The notes beneath the pieces are model-generated. The model had not been told where the DNA came from. It searched no databases and saw only the letters and a list, made by a program, of their open reading frames with translations. From assembly GCF_000190635.1 (NCBI RefSeq), contig NC_015172.1, positions 2,604,001 through 2,668,000 of the forward strand: a stretch of DNA of 64,000 nt, given 5' to 3'. The DNA comes from Syntrophobotulus glycolicus DSM 8271 (lineage in GTDB: Bacteria; Bacillota; Desulfitobacteriia; Desulfitobacteriales; Syntrophobotulaceae). Both the position numbers and the translations under genes were made by a program. Positions 8,322 to 17,269 of the stretch are shown piece by piece (the stretch's first letter is position 1; every line of letters begins with the position of its first letter).

Positions 8322-9468
8322 TTATTTTTCCCTCCTTACCAAAACGATAACTCAATGTCGACTTTGGAATACCCGTTATTGCTTCCAATGTCCTAATCGG
8401 AATCCCGCTTTTTTGTAGTTTTGATAACGCCCTCATAAAATCGTCACTATCTTCGCTTACATAAAGTGCCGCATGTTTTAGCCAAATCTTTCCGATTTCC
8501 TCAATTTCAAGGGTATCTCCCTTTTCCTTGCTCATTACACAATACTTTCCCAATGATTGCAAGAATGTTTGCATTTGTGCGCCGCTCATACCATCAGTCA
8601 AAACAATCAATTTTTTGGGGTCAATTTGAAAATCCCGCAAATAAGTCAATAATGCAGAAGAAACAATTTTTTCTCGCTGGCTTTCATTTGGCTCTTCCAA
8701 AAGAATAGAAATATCAAACCTCCGCCAAATAGCTGGATCTAACAAGTGATGATGGTTTGTTGCCGCTACCAAAAACACATTGGCTTGCATTTCATCTAAA
8801 TTCTGCAACAATGTTGTCACAACTCTTTTTAATTCGCCCAATTCATGCGAATCATCTCTCTTTTTAGCAATAGCATCAAACTCGTCAAGAAAAAGCATAA
8901 TACGTTTTCCTTTTACGAACTCAAAAATCTTCCTAATATTTGTACCTGTTTGCCCTAAGTAAGACGAAACCAAGCCATCTAAACGAACATAGGCTATGGA
9001 TAAGCCAAGTTCAGCAGCAAGGGCATTGGCTGTCATCGTCTTGCCGCATCCCGGGGGACCACAAAGCAAAATGCGATTTGTTGGAACAACTCCAGATTTG
9101 AGTAACTCATCAGATTTCTTTTGTTCGTCAATAATTTGCTGGATAGTATCGCTGGCTTTTTCAGATAACGCCACATCTTTTAACATAATAGTAGGTTGTA
9201 ATATTTCTACCAAATCCAAAGTGCTATCTTTGTCTTTTGGCAAACCCGCAACAGACTGTACAGAAAACGACATTGAGGATATTGGGCTAATCATGGTACT
9301 ATTGGCAGGACGCTTCTCAGTTGAATAAGCGTTCTTAAGAGATAGTGCCAGCGAAGAATTCCCTTTCTTCTCCTCATCGTGGATTAAGTCCGAAAGCACC
9401 TTTTCAAATTGAGACTCGTTCCCGCTACTGTGCGCTGAAACGAGATTAATTATATAATTAGCCTTCAT
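8314..9468 (-). CDS. IetA-like AAA ATPase
   Basis: A 384-residue AAA protein. The Walker A GPPGCGKT is near residue 143 and the Walker B LFLDEFDAI near residue 200, followed by a sensor-like AATNHHHLLDP and an arginine pair in WRRFD. The last ~40 residues (SGIPIRTLEAITGIPKSTLS) look like a HTH. An upstream in-frame extension to 9624 exists, but ATG 9468 has a good RBS (aaggagag). Gene order and overlap match the two-gene ATPase-subtilase anti-phage system IetAS. With the partner truncated the system is probably crippled. Confidence 0.75.
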   Translation of the reverse strand: MKANYIINLVSAHSSGNESQFEKVLSDLIHDEEKKGNSSLALSLKNAYSTEKRPANSTMISPISSMSFSVQSVAGLPKDKDSTLDLVEILQPTIMLKDVALSEKASDTIQQIIDEQKKSDELLKSGVVPTNRILLCGPPGCGKTMTANALAAELGLSIAYVRLDGLVSSYLGQTGTNIRKIFEFVKGKRIMLFLDEFDAIAKKRDDSHELGELKRVVTTLLQNLDEMQANVFLVAATNHHHLLDPAIWRRFDISILLEEPNESQREKIVSSALLTYLRDFQIDPKKLIVLTDGMSGAQMQTFLQSLGKYCVMSKEKGDTLEIEEIGKIWLKHAALYVSEDSDDFMRALSKLQKSGIPIRTLEAITGIPKSTLSYRFGKEGKINE

Positions 9469-9484
9469 TATAGTCTCTCCTTCT

Positions 9485-9562
9485 TGGACACTGCTGTCCA
9501 TATGATTCATTATAGCCAAATACGAGAGAAATATCAACAGATTTATTGGACACAGTTGGACA
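9485..9562 (-). promoter_or_regulatory. Cluster of TGGACA half-sites upstream of the AAA gene
   Basis: A perfect inverted repeat TGGACA-ctgc-TGTCCA lies at 9485-9500, just upstream of the RBS. Two further TTGGACA copies in direct orientation start at 9546 and 9556. Four copies in 80 bp next to a gene with a HTH-like end suggest an operator. No clear -10/-35 pair was identified. Confidence 0.5.
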
Positions 9563-9925
9563 GAGATTGTTTGAGTTTGTGTATCGGCGGATTTTTTTGT
9601 AAAATGCTCGTAGAATTGTGGCACATAAAGCCATGGAACCGGGTATAGGAAATTATGAGACTGGCCGAGTCGTAACAGGCGGTTTGTTTGTTTTTCTTAT
9701 CATGTACCAGCGTGACTTTTCGTTTCCAGAAAACATAAAAGCGCCTCTCTCTTTTCGGCTTTGCTGCCGTGTTAGAAAGGGCGCTGACGATGATTTATTT
9801 ATTCCTTTTCTGTCTAAAAGACCACAGGTGTGGGCTCAAATCCATGGGGATATCAAATTCACTCCTATGATATCCATGAAATCGCAATCTTTTTTGACGG
9901 GCATTTTAAGAGTAAAAAAGCCCGG
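9563..9925. other. Intergenic stretch before repeat copy B
   Basis: No supported gene. The short frames here have no recognisable features or ribosome sites. The stretch lies between the AAA gene's control region and the repeat that abuts tRNA-Pro. Confidence 0.4.
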
Positions 9926-10054
9926 AAATGGTCAAAACAGAGGGATTTGCTCCGCAGCTTCGCTGCTATCACGCCGGGCCTAAACACTCCCTTAGGTCGC
10001 ATTTTTTGACGGCCGTTCAAATCCCTCTGCCCTGTTAAATTGTATTCATAATGG
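9926..10054 (+). repeat. 129-bp direct repeat, copy B, abutting tRNA-Pro
   Basis: About 96% identical to 6723-6851. Its right end (attcataatgg) runs directly into the 3' end of the tRNA gene at 10055, whereas copy A diverges at exactly this boundary. Its left end again begins with a degenerate copy of the tRNA 3' end (ggtcaaaacagagggattt). Confidence 0.8.
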
Positions 10055-10128
10055 TCGGGGCAGAGGGATTTGAACCCCCGGCCTCCTGCTCCCAAGGCAG
10101 GCGCGCTACCAAGCTGCGCTATACCCCG
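10055..10128 (-). tRNA. tRNA-Pro (anticodon TGG)
   Basis: A full cloverleaf can be folded on the minus strand. The acceptor arms CGGGGTA and TGCCCCG pair with one wobble, the D arm holds AGCTTGGTAGC, the anticodon stem CCTGC/GCAGG encloses CTTGGGA (anticodon TGG), and the T arm is GGGGG-TTCAAAT-CCCTC. No CCA is encoded. The 3' half is the likely target of the repeated insertions seen to its left. Confidence 0.95.
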
Positions 10129-10239
10129 CCGTTCAGTGACAATGAATAGTATATCCTAAGAAAAAAAGCAAGTCAACTACATTTTCAATGGATTTGATGA
10201 ATTTTCCGCCGCCGCCGCTTTTATTTGAAGACCGGCAGC

Positions 10240-10845
10240 CTAACTTTGTTTCGCCAGGTGGTCCAAAACAGAAACAGCCTTGGTGAAAGCCCCGGCCCTG
10301 TGGCTTATCCTGTTTTTCTCCTCAAAGGACAGCTCTGCCATTGTTTTTTTGTACTTCTCAAGATAAAATACCGGATCATAGCCAAAACCGCCGCTTCCCA
10401 TTCGTTCAGACAGGATACGTCCTTCACAGACTCCTTCGGTGACATATTCCCCGCCATCCGGAGTCACTATAGCCAGACAGCATTTAAAGCGGGCTCCGCG
10501 CCGCTCTGTGCCAATTCCCTCAAGCAGGTTTAGAAGCCGGTCTATATTGCGGTCATCATCCTTCGGTTCCCCCGCAAACCGGGCCGAACGGACCCCCGGC
10601 TCGCCGCCGAGAGCATCTACCTCCAGTCCCGAATCATCGGCCAGTGAAATCAGCCCTGTTCTCGCCGCGGCCTCCCTGGCTTTGAGCAAAGCATTTTCCC
10701 TGAAGGTGCTGCCTGTCTCTTCAACCTCGGGGTAATCAGGGAAATCCCCGATAAAGAAAATCCGGCCCAGATTTTTTACCGGGATGAGCATTTCCTGCAG
10801 CTCCCTGACCTTTCCTTTGTTCCCTGTTGCCAGCATAATATCCAT
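10240..10845 (-). CDS. rdgB: XTP/dITP diphosphatase (RdgB/HAM1 family)
   Basis: A 201-residue cytosolic enzyme that hydrolyses non-canonical purine triphosphates (dITP, XTP) to monophosphates and keeps them out of DNA. The N-terminal LATGNKGKVRELQEML is the family's substrate loop; EETGSTFRENALLKA and LADDSGLEVDALGGEPGVRS carry the metal-binding acidic residues and catalytic Asp, and GFGYDPVF and SHRAGA are the C-terminal signatures. Full length for the family. It lies 50 bp downstream of rph in the same direction, a common pairing. Confidence 0.96.
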   Translation of the reverse strand: MDIMLATGNKGKVRELQEMLIPVKNLGRIFFIGDFPDYPEVEETGSTFRENALLKAREAAARTGLISLADDSGLEVDALGGEPGVRSARFAGEPKDDDRNIDRLLNLLEGIGTERRGARFKCCLAIVTPDGGEYVTEGVCEGRILSERMGSGGFGYDPVFYLEKYKKTMAELSFEEKNRISHRAGAFTKAVSVLDHLAKQS

Positions 10846-10895
10846 GAAGCGACTCTCCTCTCTTAAGCTGCCCTTCTTGGGCGGGGGGAGTTTGT

Positions 10896-11636
10896 TTAAC
10901 AGATCACCGGCCTGCCGATTTCCTCCAAGGCCTGCCTCTGATAGCCCATCAGGGTTCTGATGCCGTTTTCAGCCAAATCCAAAAGCTCATCCAACTCCTT
11001 GCGGTCAAAAGGCTCCTTTTCAGCCGTACCCTGCACTTCAATCAGCTTGCCGGAACCAGTCATGACGACATTCATGTCTACCTCAGCCTTGGAGTCTTCT
11101 TCATACGCCAAATCCAGCAAATATTCCCCTCGCACTTTGCCGACCGATACCGCCGCGAGGCTGTCCGTAATCGGATTTGTTTTTAAAAGCCCCGCCCCCA
11201 ACAGAAATGAGACCGCATCATGCAAAGCGACATAAGCCCCGGTAATCGCAGCTGTCCTTGTTCCCCCGTCAGCCTGGAGCACATCACAGTCCAGCCAGAT
11301 TGTCTTTTCTCCCAGCTTCGATAAGTCGACAACGGAGCGTAAGGCCCTGCCAATCAGTCTTTGGATTTCCATGGTCCTGCCGCTGAGCTTACCCTTGCTT
11401 GACTCCCGTTGATTGCGGACACCGGTCGCCCTCGGCAGCATGGAATATTCCGCCGTTATCCATCCCTTGCCCGCCCCCTTCAAAAAGGGAGGCACCCGGT
11501 CTTCGATACTGGCTGTACATAGAACCATCGTTTTTCCTATTTCGATCAGAACAGAGCCCTCCGGGATCTCGGTATACCTCCTGGTTATCCTGACAGGTCT
11601 AAGTTCCTGATTATTTCTTTCTGCGATTCTTGGCAT
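10896..11636 (-). CDS. rph: Ribonuclease PH
   Basis: A 246-residue phosphorolytic 3'-5' exoribonuclease that trims tRNA 3' ends. The start [34 protein letters not shown], the [15 protein letters not shown] loop and [19 protein letters not shown] (phosphate and catalytic site) are all present, with the late [13 protein letters not shown] motif. A longer frame reaches 11765, but that would extend into the next gene; the ATG at 11636 matches the family start. It sits between rdgB and a DUF1461 gene, all in one direction. Confidence 0.96.
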   Translation of the reverse strand: MPRIAERNNQELRPVRITRRYTEIPEGSVLIEIGKTMVLCTASIEDRVPPFLKGAGKGWITAEYSMLPRATGVRNQRESSKGKLSGRTMEIQRLIGRALRSVVDLSKLGEKTIWLDCDVLQADGGTRTAAITGAYVALHDAVSFLLGAGLLKTNPITDSLAAVSVGKVRGEYLLDLAYEEDSKAEVDMNVVMTGSGKLIEVQGTAEKEPFDRKELDELLDLAENGIRTLMGYQRQALEEIGRPVIC

Positions 11637-11658
11637 TTTAACATCCCCTTCTTGATTA

Positions 11659-12363
11659 CTAAAGCAAGCCTTTTTTTCTCTCGGCCCATTCGACAAATAT
11701 TCCCGGCACCGTAAGTATAACCAGAAAGACGAAAAAAATAAGAATAATTCTGGCAACCAGGTCAAAAAAGAATTGAGCCGGGACCATTCTGATTAAAACA
11801 CTGTGCGCGGGGTCAAGCAGCCACAAATCATTCGTGAAAACCAGCCGGTGCATGCTGTCCCAGAATAAGTCAAAATTCAGCGCCATGAAAAACCCGGCCC
11901 CCGTTAACAGCAGCAAAAAAAAGCTTGCTCCGGCCAGGCTTCCCCGGGCCAAAAACCGGACAGCCCGGCCCTTGGCAAGAGTTAACATTCCCGCCAGACA
12001 GACCATGCTGCACAAGAGACTGATTTTCCTGATCTCATAGCCCTTATTGAGAAGGTCCCGCACATCGGCCATGTGGGCGATTTCCCGCGGAGTCAGGACC
12101 TCTTGGCTTACTCCCCCGATACCGGCCTCCATCCGCAAATCATCCCGCCGACCCTGAAGATAGTCAAACAGCCCTTCGGTCACCAAAAGCAGGTCCTCCG
12201 ACGACATGCCGATTTCCCCGGCCGTACCCAGCTTGAGATATTCCGTCCTGTAATATTCCGCATCAAAAACAGCATATTCAATTATGCTTAATAATACGAC
12301 CAGAATCAGGGAAAGAGAAAATATGAAACTAAGCAGGTATGCCCAGGCACTCTTTAGCCTCAA
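11659..12363 (-). CDS. DUF1461 (TIGR01906) integral membrane protein
   Basis: A 234-residue membrane protein starting at TTG behind ggaggg. It has an N-terminal helix ([20 protein letters not shown]), a ~90-residue external loop including [15 protein letters not shown], two central helices and a C-terminal helix. The [12 protein letters not shown] motif and the pattern of helices fit the DUF1461 family, whose role is not known. It lies 22 bp before rph and is probably co-transcribed with it. Confidence 0.85.
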   Translation of the reverse strand: MRLKSAWAYLLSFIFSLSLILVVLLSIIEYAVFDAEYYRTEYLKLGTAGEIGMSSEDLLLVTEGLFDYLQGRRDDLRMEAGIGGVSQEVLTPREIAHMADVRDLLNKGYEIRKISLLCSMVCLAGMLTLAKGRAVRFLARGSLAGASFFLLLLTGAGFFMALNFDLFWDSMHRLVFTNDLWLLDPAHSVLIRMVPAQFFFDLVARIILIFFVFLVILTVPGIFVEWAERKKGLL

Positions 12364-12397
12364 TCTTTCATCCCTCCCGCCGTCCGGTTATTTATCG

Positions 12398-12430
12398 GTC
12401 AGTTATCCGTCAGTTATCAGTCAGTTATCG
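12398..12430. repeat. Three tandem 11-bp repeats at the end of the methyltransferase gene
   Basis: GTCAGTTATC plus one variable base occurs three times in a row (12398-12430). The repeats cover the last codons and stop of the O-methyltransferase gene. Slippage here would alter the C-terminus slightly. Confidence 0.7.
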
Positions 12431-13076
12431 GTTCCCGCTCTTTGTGCGCCAGGGCTATTCCGTCTCCCAACGGCAGGACACTGCAGCCAAACCCCTTCAA
12501 CGCGGTAAGCTCATCTAAAAACTTACGCATTCTGCTGACCATCCGTTCATATTTCGGCTCATATACCGCCCCCGGAACGACCCATCCCCGAAAAAGGACA
12601 TTATCCACAACCAGAAGTCCGCCGGGATTTAAAAAAGGAACGGTCAGCTCCAGGTACTCCGGATATTCCCCCTTAGCCGCGTCAATGAAGATCAGGTCAA
12701 ACCTTTCCTTATTCCCCCGCAGAAAATGAAGGGCGTTCTCGGGCCGGAAATCAACAGTTTCCGCCAGTCCGGCTCTTTTCACATATTCCCTGGCCCTGTC
12801 CAGCCGGCCCCTGTTCATATCCACGGTCAGAACCCGGCCCCCGTTTTCTTCGGCTCCTCTCCCCAGATAGATTGTGGAATAGCCTATAGCCGTTCCGAGC
12901 TCCAGGATCTTGCGGGCCCCGCAGAACCGGACCAGCATCTGCAAAAAATTGCCCACAGCCGGGGTCACCACAGGAATGGTTTCTTCCAGCGCCGTCCTTT
13001 CCATTTCCAGTAAAAGCTCGTCTCTGGGGGGAAGCAAATCTTCCAGATATTTTTCCAGGGCGAAAGGATAAAACAA
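12417..13076 (-). CDS. SAM-dependent O-methyltransferase (YrrM/TrmR-like)
   Basis: About 219 residues, a Rossmann methyltransferase of the caffeoyl-CoA type. ILELGTAIGYSTIYL is SAM motif I, LTVDMNRGRLDRA is motif II, and DLIFIDAAKGEYPEYLE with LLVVDNVLFRGWV carries the metal-binding Asp and Asn. The Firmicute member YrrM (TrmR) methylates 5-hydroxyuridine in tRNA, a possible role here. The start could be ATG 13082 or TTG 13076; the TTG has better RBS spacing. It is transcribed toward the DUF1461 gene. Confidence 0.85.
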   Translation of the reverse strand: MFYPFALEKYLEDLLPPRDELLLEMERTALEETIPVVTPAVGNFLQMLVRFCGARKILELGTAIGYSTIYLGRGAEENGGRVLTVDMNRGRLDRAREYVKRAGLAETVDFRPENALHFLRGNKERFDLIFIDAAKGEYPEYLELTVPFLNPGGLLVVDNVLFRGWVVPGAVYEPKYERMVSRMRKFLDELTALKGFGCSVLPLGDGIALAHKEREPITD

Positions 13077-13142
13077 GGTCATTCCTCCGAGTGCTCATTT
13101 ATGATATACTTCCAAAAAGAATCTTTCCTAAGGAAGAAAAAA

Positions 13143-14705
13143 ATGAAAGAAATATCAACCCTAAGTTTACCACAAACCTTTCAAAAAAGAATGGCCGATT
13201 TACTTGGTCCTGAATTGCCTGATTTCCTTGCGTCCTATTTGCGGCCGCGCAGCAACAGCCTGCGCGTAAATACCTTGAAAATCACCCCTGAAGACTTTGC
13301 GGCCCTGGGCCTTTTCCCTCTCAAACCCGTACCGTGGTGCCCTGAAGGGTTTTATTACGCGTATCAGGACTATCCGGGAAAACACCCTTATCACCAGGCC
13401 GGAGTCTACTATATCCAGGAGCCTTCAGCCATGGCTGTGGCCGCCTATCTTGATCCCCGTCCCGGCGACTGTGTTCTTGATCTTGCCGCCGCTCCAGGCG
13501 GAAAATCGACCCAGATCGCCTCTTCCCTGCAGGGACAAGGATTGCTCTGGTCCAATGAGATCGACCGGAAGCGCTCCCGCATCCTCCTGGAAAACCTTGA
13601 ACGCTGGGGAACCGCCAGGATGATCGTCAGCTGCGAAACACCGGAAAACCTCTCGCAAGCCCTTCCCGGCTTTTTTCATAAGATCTTATTGGATGCTCCC
13701 TGTTCAGGCGAAGGCATGTTTCGTAAAGATCCGGGAGCCCTCCGCCACTGGTCTGTCCAGCATGTTCTATCCTGTGCCTTTCGTCAGCAAAAAATTCTGG
13801 AATCGGCCGCTTCTCTCCTGAAAGAGGGCGGAACACTCGTCTATTCTACCTGTACGTTTTCTCCGGAAGAAAATGAATACTGCATCATAAATTTTCTGAA
13901 TAACCATCCTGATTTTGGACTGGAGCCCCTGCCTAAACTTCACCCTGATTTTGTTGAATCGGCCCTTTTGCCCGGTACCATCCGTCTTTACCCGCACCGG
14001 GTAGACGGCGAGGGGCATTTTATCGCCAGACTCATGCGCAAACCTTCATCCGCTGTCCCGCTCGGAGAAAAAACCGCCGGACAGCAAAGCAGAGAAAAGC
14101 ATTTGCCCGGACATCATCAAAATACCACACACCGGCAGGGCCAAGGGAACACTCCAAACAAAAAAACCAAAAGCCCTGACCTCTCCCTCGTGAGCGACAG
14201 TGAAATTTTCTCCGACCTGCGGGATCTGCTGCGTCCTGAAGCCGGTGATCTGTTATCCGATGATCCTTCATCCGGCAATCCTTCATCCGGTAATCCTTCA
14301 TCCGGTAATCCTTCATCCGGTGATCTCTCCTCCGGCGGTCTGTTCTCCTCCGGCCGGCATTCTCTGATTTCTCATGAAGGACACTATTGGCTCGATCCTC
14401 TTGCCGGAAAACTCCTGCCTAAGCTCAATATCCTTTGCCGGGGTCTTTATCTGGGCCAAAAAAAGACGGGCAGGTTTCTGCCCGGATACGCACTCGCTCA
14501 TGCCCAAGAAGCCGGGCATTTCAAAGAATACTCCTCATTTTTAGCAGGATCCCTTGAATTGGAAGCCTACCTCCATGGCGAAGAAATCTCTTCCCCCGGC
14601 CCTGACGGCTGGACAGTAATCGGGGTCGACTCTTTCCCTTTGGGCTGGGGACGCCGCAGCGGCGGACGCCTCAAGAATCATTACCCCAAAAACTTAAGAC
14701 AATAG
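13143..14705 (+). CDS. RsmF/NSUN-type RNA cytosine-C5 methyltransferase with repetitive insert
   Basis: About 520 residues. The catalytic half has VLDLAAAPGGKSTQIAS (SAM motif I), DAPCSGEGMFRKDP (motif IV with its cysteine) and VYSTCTFSPEENE (motif VI with the catalytic cysteine), which define rRNA/tRNA m5C methyltransferases. The C-terminal ~110 residues (ISHEGHYWLDP, RGLYLGQKK, VIGVDSFPLGWGR) form the RsmF-type PUA-like RNA-binding part. Between them lies a ~100-residue low-complexity insert with five tandem SSGNP/D-type units. ATG 13143 is chosen over 13101 because of its aaggaag RBS. Confidence 0.9.
   Translation: MKEISTLSLPQTFQKRMADLLGPELPDFLASYLRPRSNSLRVNTLKITPEDFAALGLFPLKPVPWCPEGFYYAYQDYPGKHPYHQAGVYYIQEPSAMAVAAYLDPRPGDCVLDLAAAPGGKSTQIASSLQGQGLLWSNEIDRKRSRILLENLERWGTARMIVSCETPENLSQALPGFFHKILLDAPCSGEGMFRKDPGALRHWSVQHVLSCAFRQQKILESAASLLKEGGTLVYSTCTFSPEENEYCIINFLNNHPDFGLEPLPKLHPDFVESALLPGTIRLYPHRVDGEGHFIARLMRKPSSAVPLGEKTAGQQSREKHLPGHHQNTTHRQGQGNTPNKKTKSPDLSLVSDSEIFSDLRDLLRPEAGDLLSDDPSSGNPSSGNPSSGNPSSGDLSSGGLFSSGRHSLISHEGHYWLDPLAGKLLPKLNILCRGLYLGQKKTGRFLPGYALAHAQEAGHFKEYSSFLAGSLELEAYLHGEEISSPGPDGWTVIGVDSFPLGWGRRSGGRLKNHYPKNLRQ
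14262..14336 (+). repeat. Five 15-bp tandem repeats within the rRNA methyltransferase gene
   Basis: The unit aatccttcatccggt occurs in five near-identical copies from 14262 to 14336. Each copy encodes five residues (N/D-P-S-S-G), so changes in copy number keep the frame. The repeats lie in the linker between the catalytic and C-terminal domains. Confidence 0.9.
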
Positions 14706-14710
14706 ACCGC

Positions 14711-15295
14711 TCACCTTAACCTGTACTTTTCCCTTCCTCTTTCATAGAGATTATTTCCTTCACTGTCAATTAAAACAACGGCGGGAAAATCCTCTACGAC
14801 CAGACGGCAAACCGCCTCGGCCCCCAGATCGGGCCAGGCGATAACCTCCGCTGTTTTGATCCGGGCAGCCAGAAGAGCGCCGGCGCCGCCAATTGCCCCA
14901 AAGTAGACAGCTCCATACTCCTTCATCGCCTCTACGACTTGCGGCGAACGCAGGCCTTTACCGATCATTCCCGTGAGTCCGCAGGCGATCAGGCGGGGCG
15001 AATAAGCATCCATCCGGCCGCTTGTCGTCGGCCCCGCCGAACCGATCACCCTGCCTTCCGGAGCCGGAGAAGGCCCCATAAAATAAATGATCTGGTTCTG
15101 CACATCAAAAGGCAGCTTCTCTCCCCGGTCAAGGGCCTGTACCATTCTCTGATGGGCGGCATCTCTTCCTGTATAGATCACACCGCTGATCAAAACTTTG
15201 TCCCCGGCTTTCAGTTCTCTGGCCTGTTCTGCCGTTAATGGAGGATGAACCCGTTGAGGACCGGTATGACAATCCTTCTCCTTCTTTTCAGGCAT
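14711..15295 (-). CDS. Fumarate hydratase class I, beta subunit (C-terminal part)
   Basis: A 194-residue subunit that combines with the alpha subunit to hydrate fumarate to malate. LKAGDKVLISGVIYTGRDAA, the GPSPAPEGRVIGSAGPTTSG substrate loop and GMIGKG are typical of the FumA C-terminal domain. The ATG at 15295 overlaps the alpha subunit's end by 8 bp and has RBS ggagggg; an upstream TTG/ATG extension is rejected. Two-gene class I fumarases are usual in anaerobes. Confidence 0.95.
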   Translation of the reverse strand: MPEKKEKDCHTGPQRVHPPLTAEQARELKAGDKVLISGVIYTGRDAAHQRMVQALDRGEKLPFDVQNQIIYFMGPSPAPEGRVIGSAGPTTSGRMDAYSPRLIACGLTGMIGKGLRSPQVVEAMKEYGAVYFGAIGGAGALLAARIKTAEVIAWPDLGAEAVCRLVVEDFPAVVLIDSEGNNLYERGREKYRLR

Positions 15296-16151
15296 GATTT
15301 TCAATCCCCTCCAAAACAACGCTTAAATGTCTGCTCACATGGCAGTTGATATTGACCGCGACCGGCAAGCCGGCAATATGGGTAGGAAAAACCTCCATAT
15401 TGACCGCCAGCGCCGTCATTCTCCCCCCAAATCCGGCCGGTCCTATCCCCATCGCGTTAATCTTTGTCAAAAGCTCGTCCTCAATTATGGCCAGCCTTTC
15501 CTGGGCATTTTTTTGGCCCTGAGGGCGGAGGAGAGCCTTTTTGGCCAATATCGCCGCTTTCTCCATGGTCCCGCCTACCCCGACCCCGACAATCATCGGA
15601 GGACAGGGGTTGGCCCCGGCCTTGTCGACCGTTTCCAGGACAAAACTTTTTACCCCCTCCAGCCCCTCGTAGGGCTTGCACATCTTTAACGCGCCCATGT
15701 TTTCGCTGCCAAAGCCTTTGGGCGCAACCGTAATCTTGATTTGTTCGCCGGGCACAAGCTCATAATGGATGACAGCGGGAGTATTGTCGCCCGTATTGAT
15801 TCTGTCAAAGGGGTCCCTGACAATAGATTTGCGCAAATACCCGTTCACATATCCCCTGCGCACACCTTCATCAATCGCCTCTGTGAGCGGACCGCCGGTA
15901 ATATGAACATCCTGCCCCAGTTCAACAAAAACAACCGTCATTCCCGTATCCTGACAAATCGGAATATGCTCGGTCTCAGCCAGGCGGGCATTTTCCAGAA
16001 TAAATCCCAGGGCTTCCTTTCCCAGATCGGATTCCTCTTTGCTTAAAGCGTCTCCCAAAGCTTTCTTTAAATCGCCGTTCATTTTATAGTTCGCTTCAAT
16101 ACACAGTCCTTCCACCGCTTCAATGATCCGGTCAATATGTATCTCCTTCAA
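15288..16151 (-). CDS. Fumarate hydratase class I, alpha subunit (Fe-S)
   Basis: A 287-residue subunit carrying the oxygen-sensitive [4Fe-4S] cluster that activates the substrate water. Three candidate ligand cysteines are visible in ICQDTG, NPCPPM and [22 protein letters not shown] and [20 protein letters not shown] are further family signatures. The start is a TTG preceded by a purine-rich stretch. Length and motifs are complete, so the pair should be functional, in a reductive or oxidative branch of the TCA cycle. Confidence 0.95.
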   Translation of the reverse strand: MKEIHIDRIIEAVEGLCIEANYKMNGDLKKALGDALSKEESDLGKEALGFILENARLAETEHIPICQDTGMTVVFVELGQDVHITGGPLTEAIDEGVRRGYVNGYLRKSIVRDPFDRINTGDNTPAVIHYELVPGEQIKITVAPKGFGSENMGALKMCKPYEGLEGVKSFVLETVDKAGANPCPPMIVGVGVGGTMEKAAILAKKALLRPQGQKNAQERLAIIEDELLTKINAMGIGPAGFGGRMTALAVNMEVFPTHIAGLPVAVNINCHVSRHLSVVLEGIENHA

Positions 16152-16179
16152 GATTCCACTTCCATCCTTTTCCGCTTTC

Positions 16180-17094
16180 TTATTCAGCTGCCAGATCCTT
16201 TAACCGTACATCCCGGAGCCTGATCGAACCATCCATCAGGGTATTTCCGACAGAAACAAAAAGCCCGGGGTCGCCGCTGACAAAATACTTGACCTGACCT
16301 TGCTTCCACTGGTCTTCCTTCTCCCGGCTGTTTTGCCGCCGGCTTCCTTCTTTTTCGGCTTTCTCTATTTCCTTAAACGCCTTTCTCAGCTCACTGACGA
16401 TCTCTACCGCCGGATCGACCAAAACGACCTTTTCCCCGACGAGATCCGTGATCGCAGAATTTAAGAAAGGATAATGCGTACAACCTAGAATGATTGTATC
16501 CACACCGGCCTCCGTCAGCGGAGCCAAATACATCCCGACAATATTCCTGGCCTGGTCCGAATCGGCCAGTCCGGCCTCAATCAGCGGCACAAATAACGGA
16601 CAAGCCTGAGATTTAACCAGAGAAATCGGCTTCTCTCCGCTCTGCCCGCTGGCCCCGCTTTTCTCCGCCAGGGGACGCACCCCCTTTGTCAATACCTTGG
16701 TCACGGCCAAATGAAAAGCCTCGCTGGCTACCGTTCTCTCCGTGGCAAGCAGCCCGATCTTCCCGTTTCTGGTCATTTTCACGGCCAAACAGGCCCCCGA
16801 TTCAATCGGCCCGATAATCGGCAAGTCAAAATCCTTTTTAATGACCGGTAAAGCATTGGCTGAACTGGTATTACAGGCAGCCACAATAATATCCGCTCCC
16901 TGGCTGATCAGGAAGGGGATAATCTGGCTGCTGAACGCGATGATCTCTTCCTTGCTGCGGCTGCCGTAAGGGGCCCTGGCCGTATCTCCGAAATAGACAA
17001 TCCGAGCGTCGGGGATACTGGCCAGAATCTGTTTGACCACGGTCAGTCCCCCAACCCCGGAATCAAATACTCCAATCACATGATGTTTTGCCAA
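16180..17094 (-). CDS. murI: Glutamate racemase
   Basis: About 304 residues; makes D-glutamate for peptidoglycan. IGVFDSGVGGLTVVKQI begins the family, and the two catalytic cysteines are in VAACNTSSANALP and LGCTHYPFL. The protein is longer than the usual ~265 residues because of two charged insertions, one near residue 150 (GASGQSGEKP) and one near 260 (EKEGSRRQNSREKED). The start may be GTG 17106 or TTG 17094; the aggtgg site fits the latter. Confidence 0.93.
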   Translation of the reverse strand: MAKHHVIGVFDSGVGGLTVVKQILASIPDARIVYFGDTARAPYGSRSKEEIIAFSSQIIPFLISQGADIIVAACNTSSANALPVIKKDFDLPIIGPIESGACLAVKMTRNGKIGLLATERTVASEAFHLAVTKVLTKGVRPLAEKSGASGQSGEKPISLVKSQACPLFVPLIEAGLADSDQARNIVGMYLAPLTEAGVDTIILGCTHYPFLNSAITDLVGEKVVLVDPAVEIVSELRKAFKEIEKAEKEGSRRQNSREKEDQWKQGQVKYFVSGDPGLFVSVGNTLMDGSIRLRDVRLKDLAAE

Positions 17095-17208
17095 TTGATC
17101 AACCACCTATGTTTTGTGCTCACAATTCAGTATTATCGTCTAATAATCAAATTTAAATATGATAGGATAATACTCCATTATTATATTCCTGTTCAGACAA
17201 ATTTGCCA

Positions 17209-17240
17209 TAAGAAAACCTGCCCGGCTTTGGCCTGACAGG
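17209..17240 (-). terminator. Terminator of the marR gene
   Basis: On the minus strand CCTGTCAGGC pairs with GCCGGGCAGG (one mismatch, one wobble) around a caaa loop and is followed by TTTTCTT. It lies ~30 bp after the marR stop. Confidence 0.75.
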
Positions 17241-17269
17241 CTGTATTGGGAAAAAAAGCTTCCTTGTCC

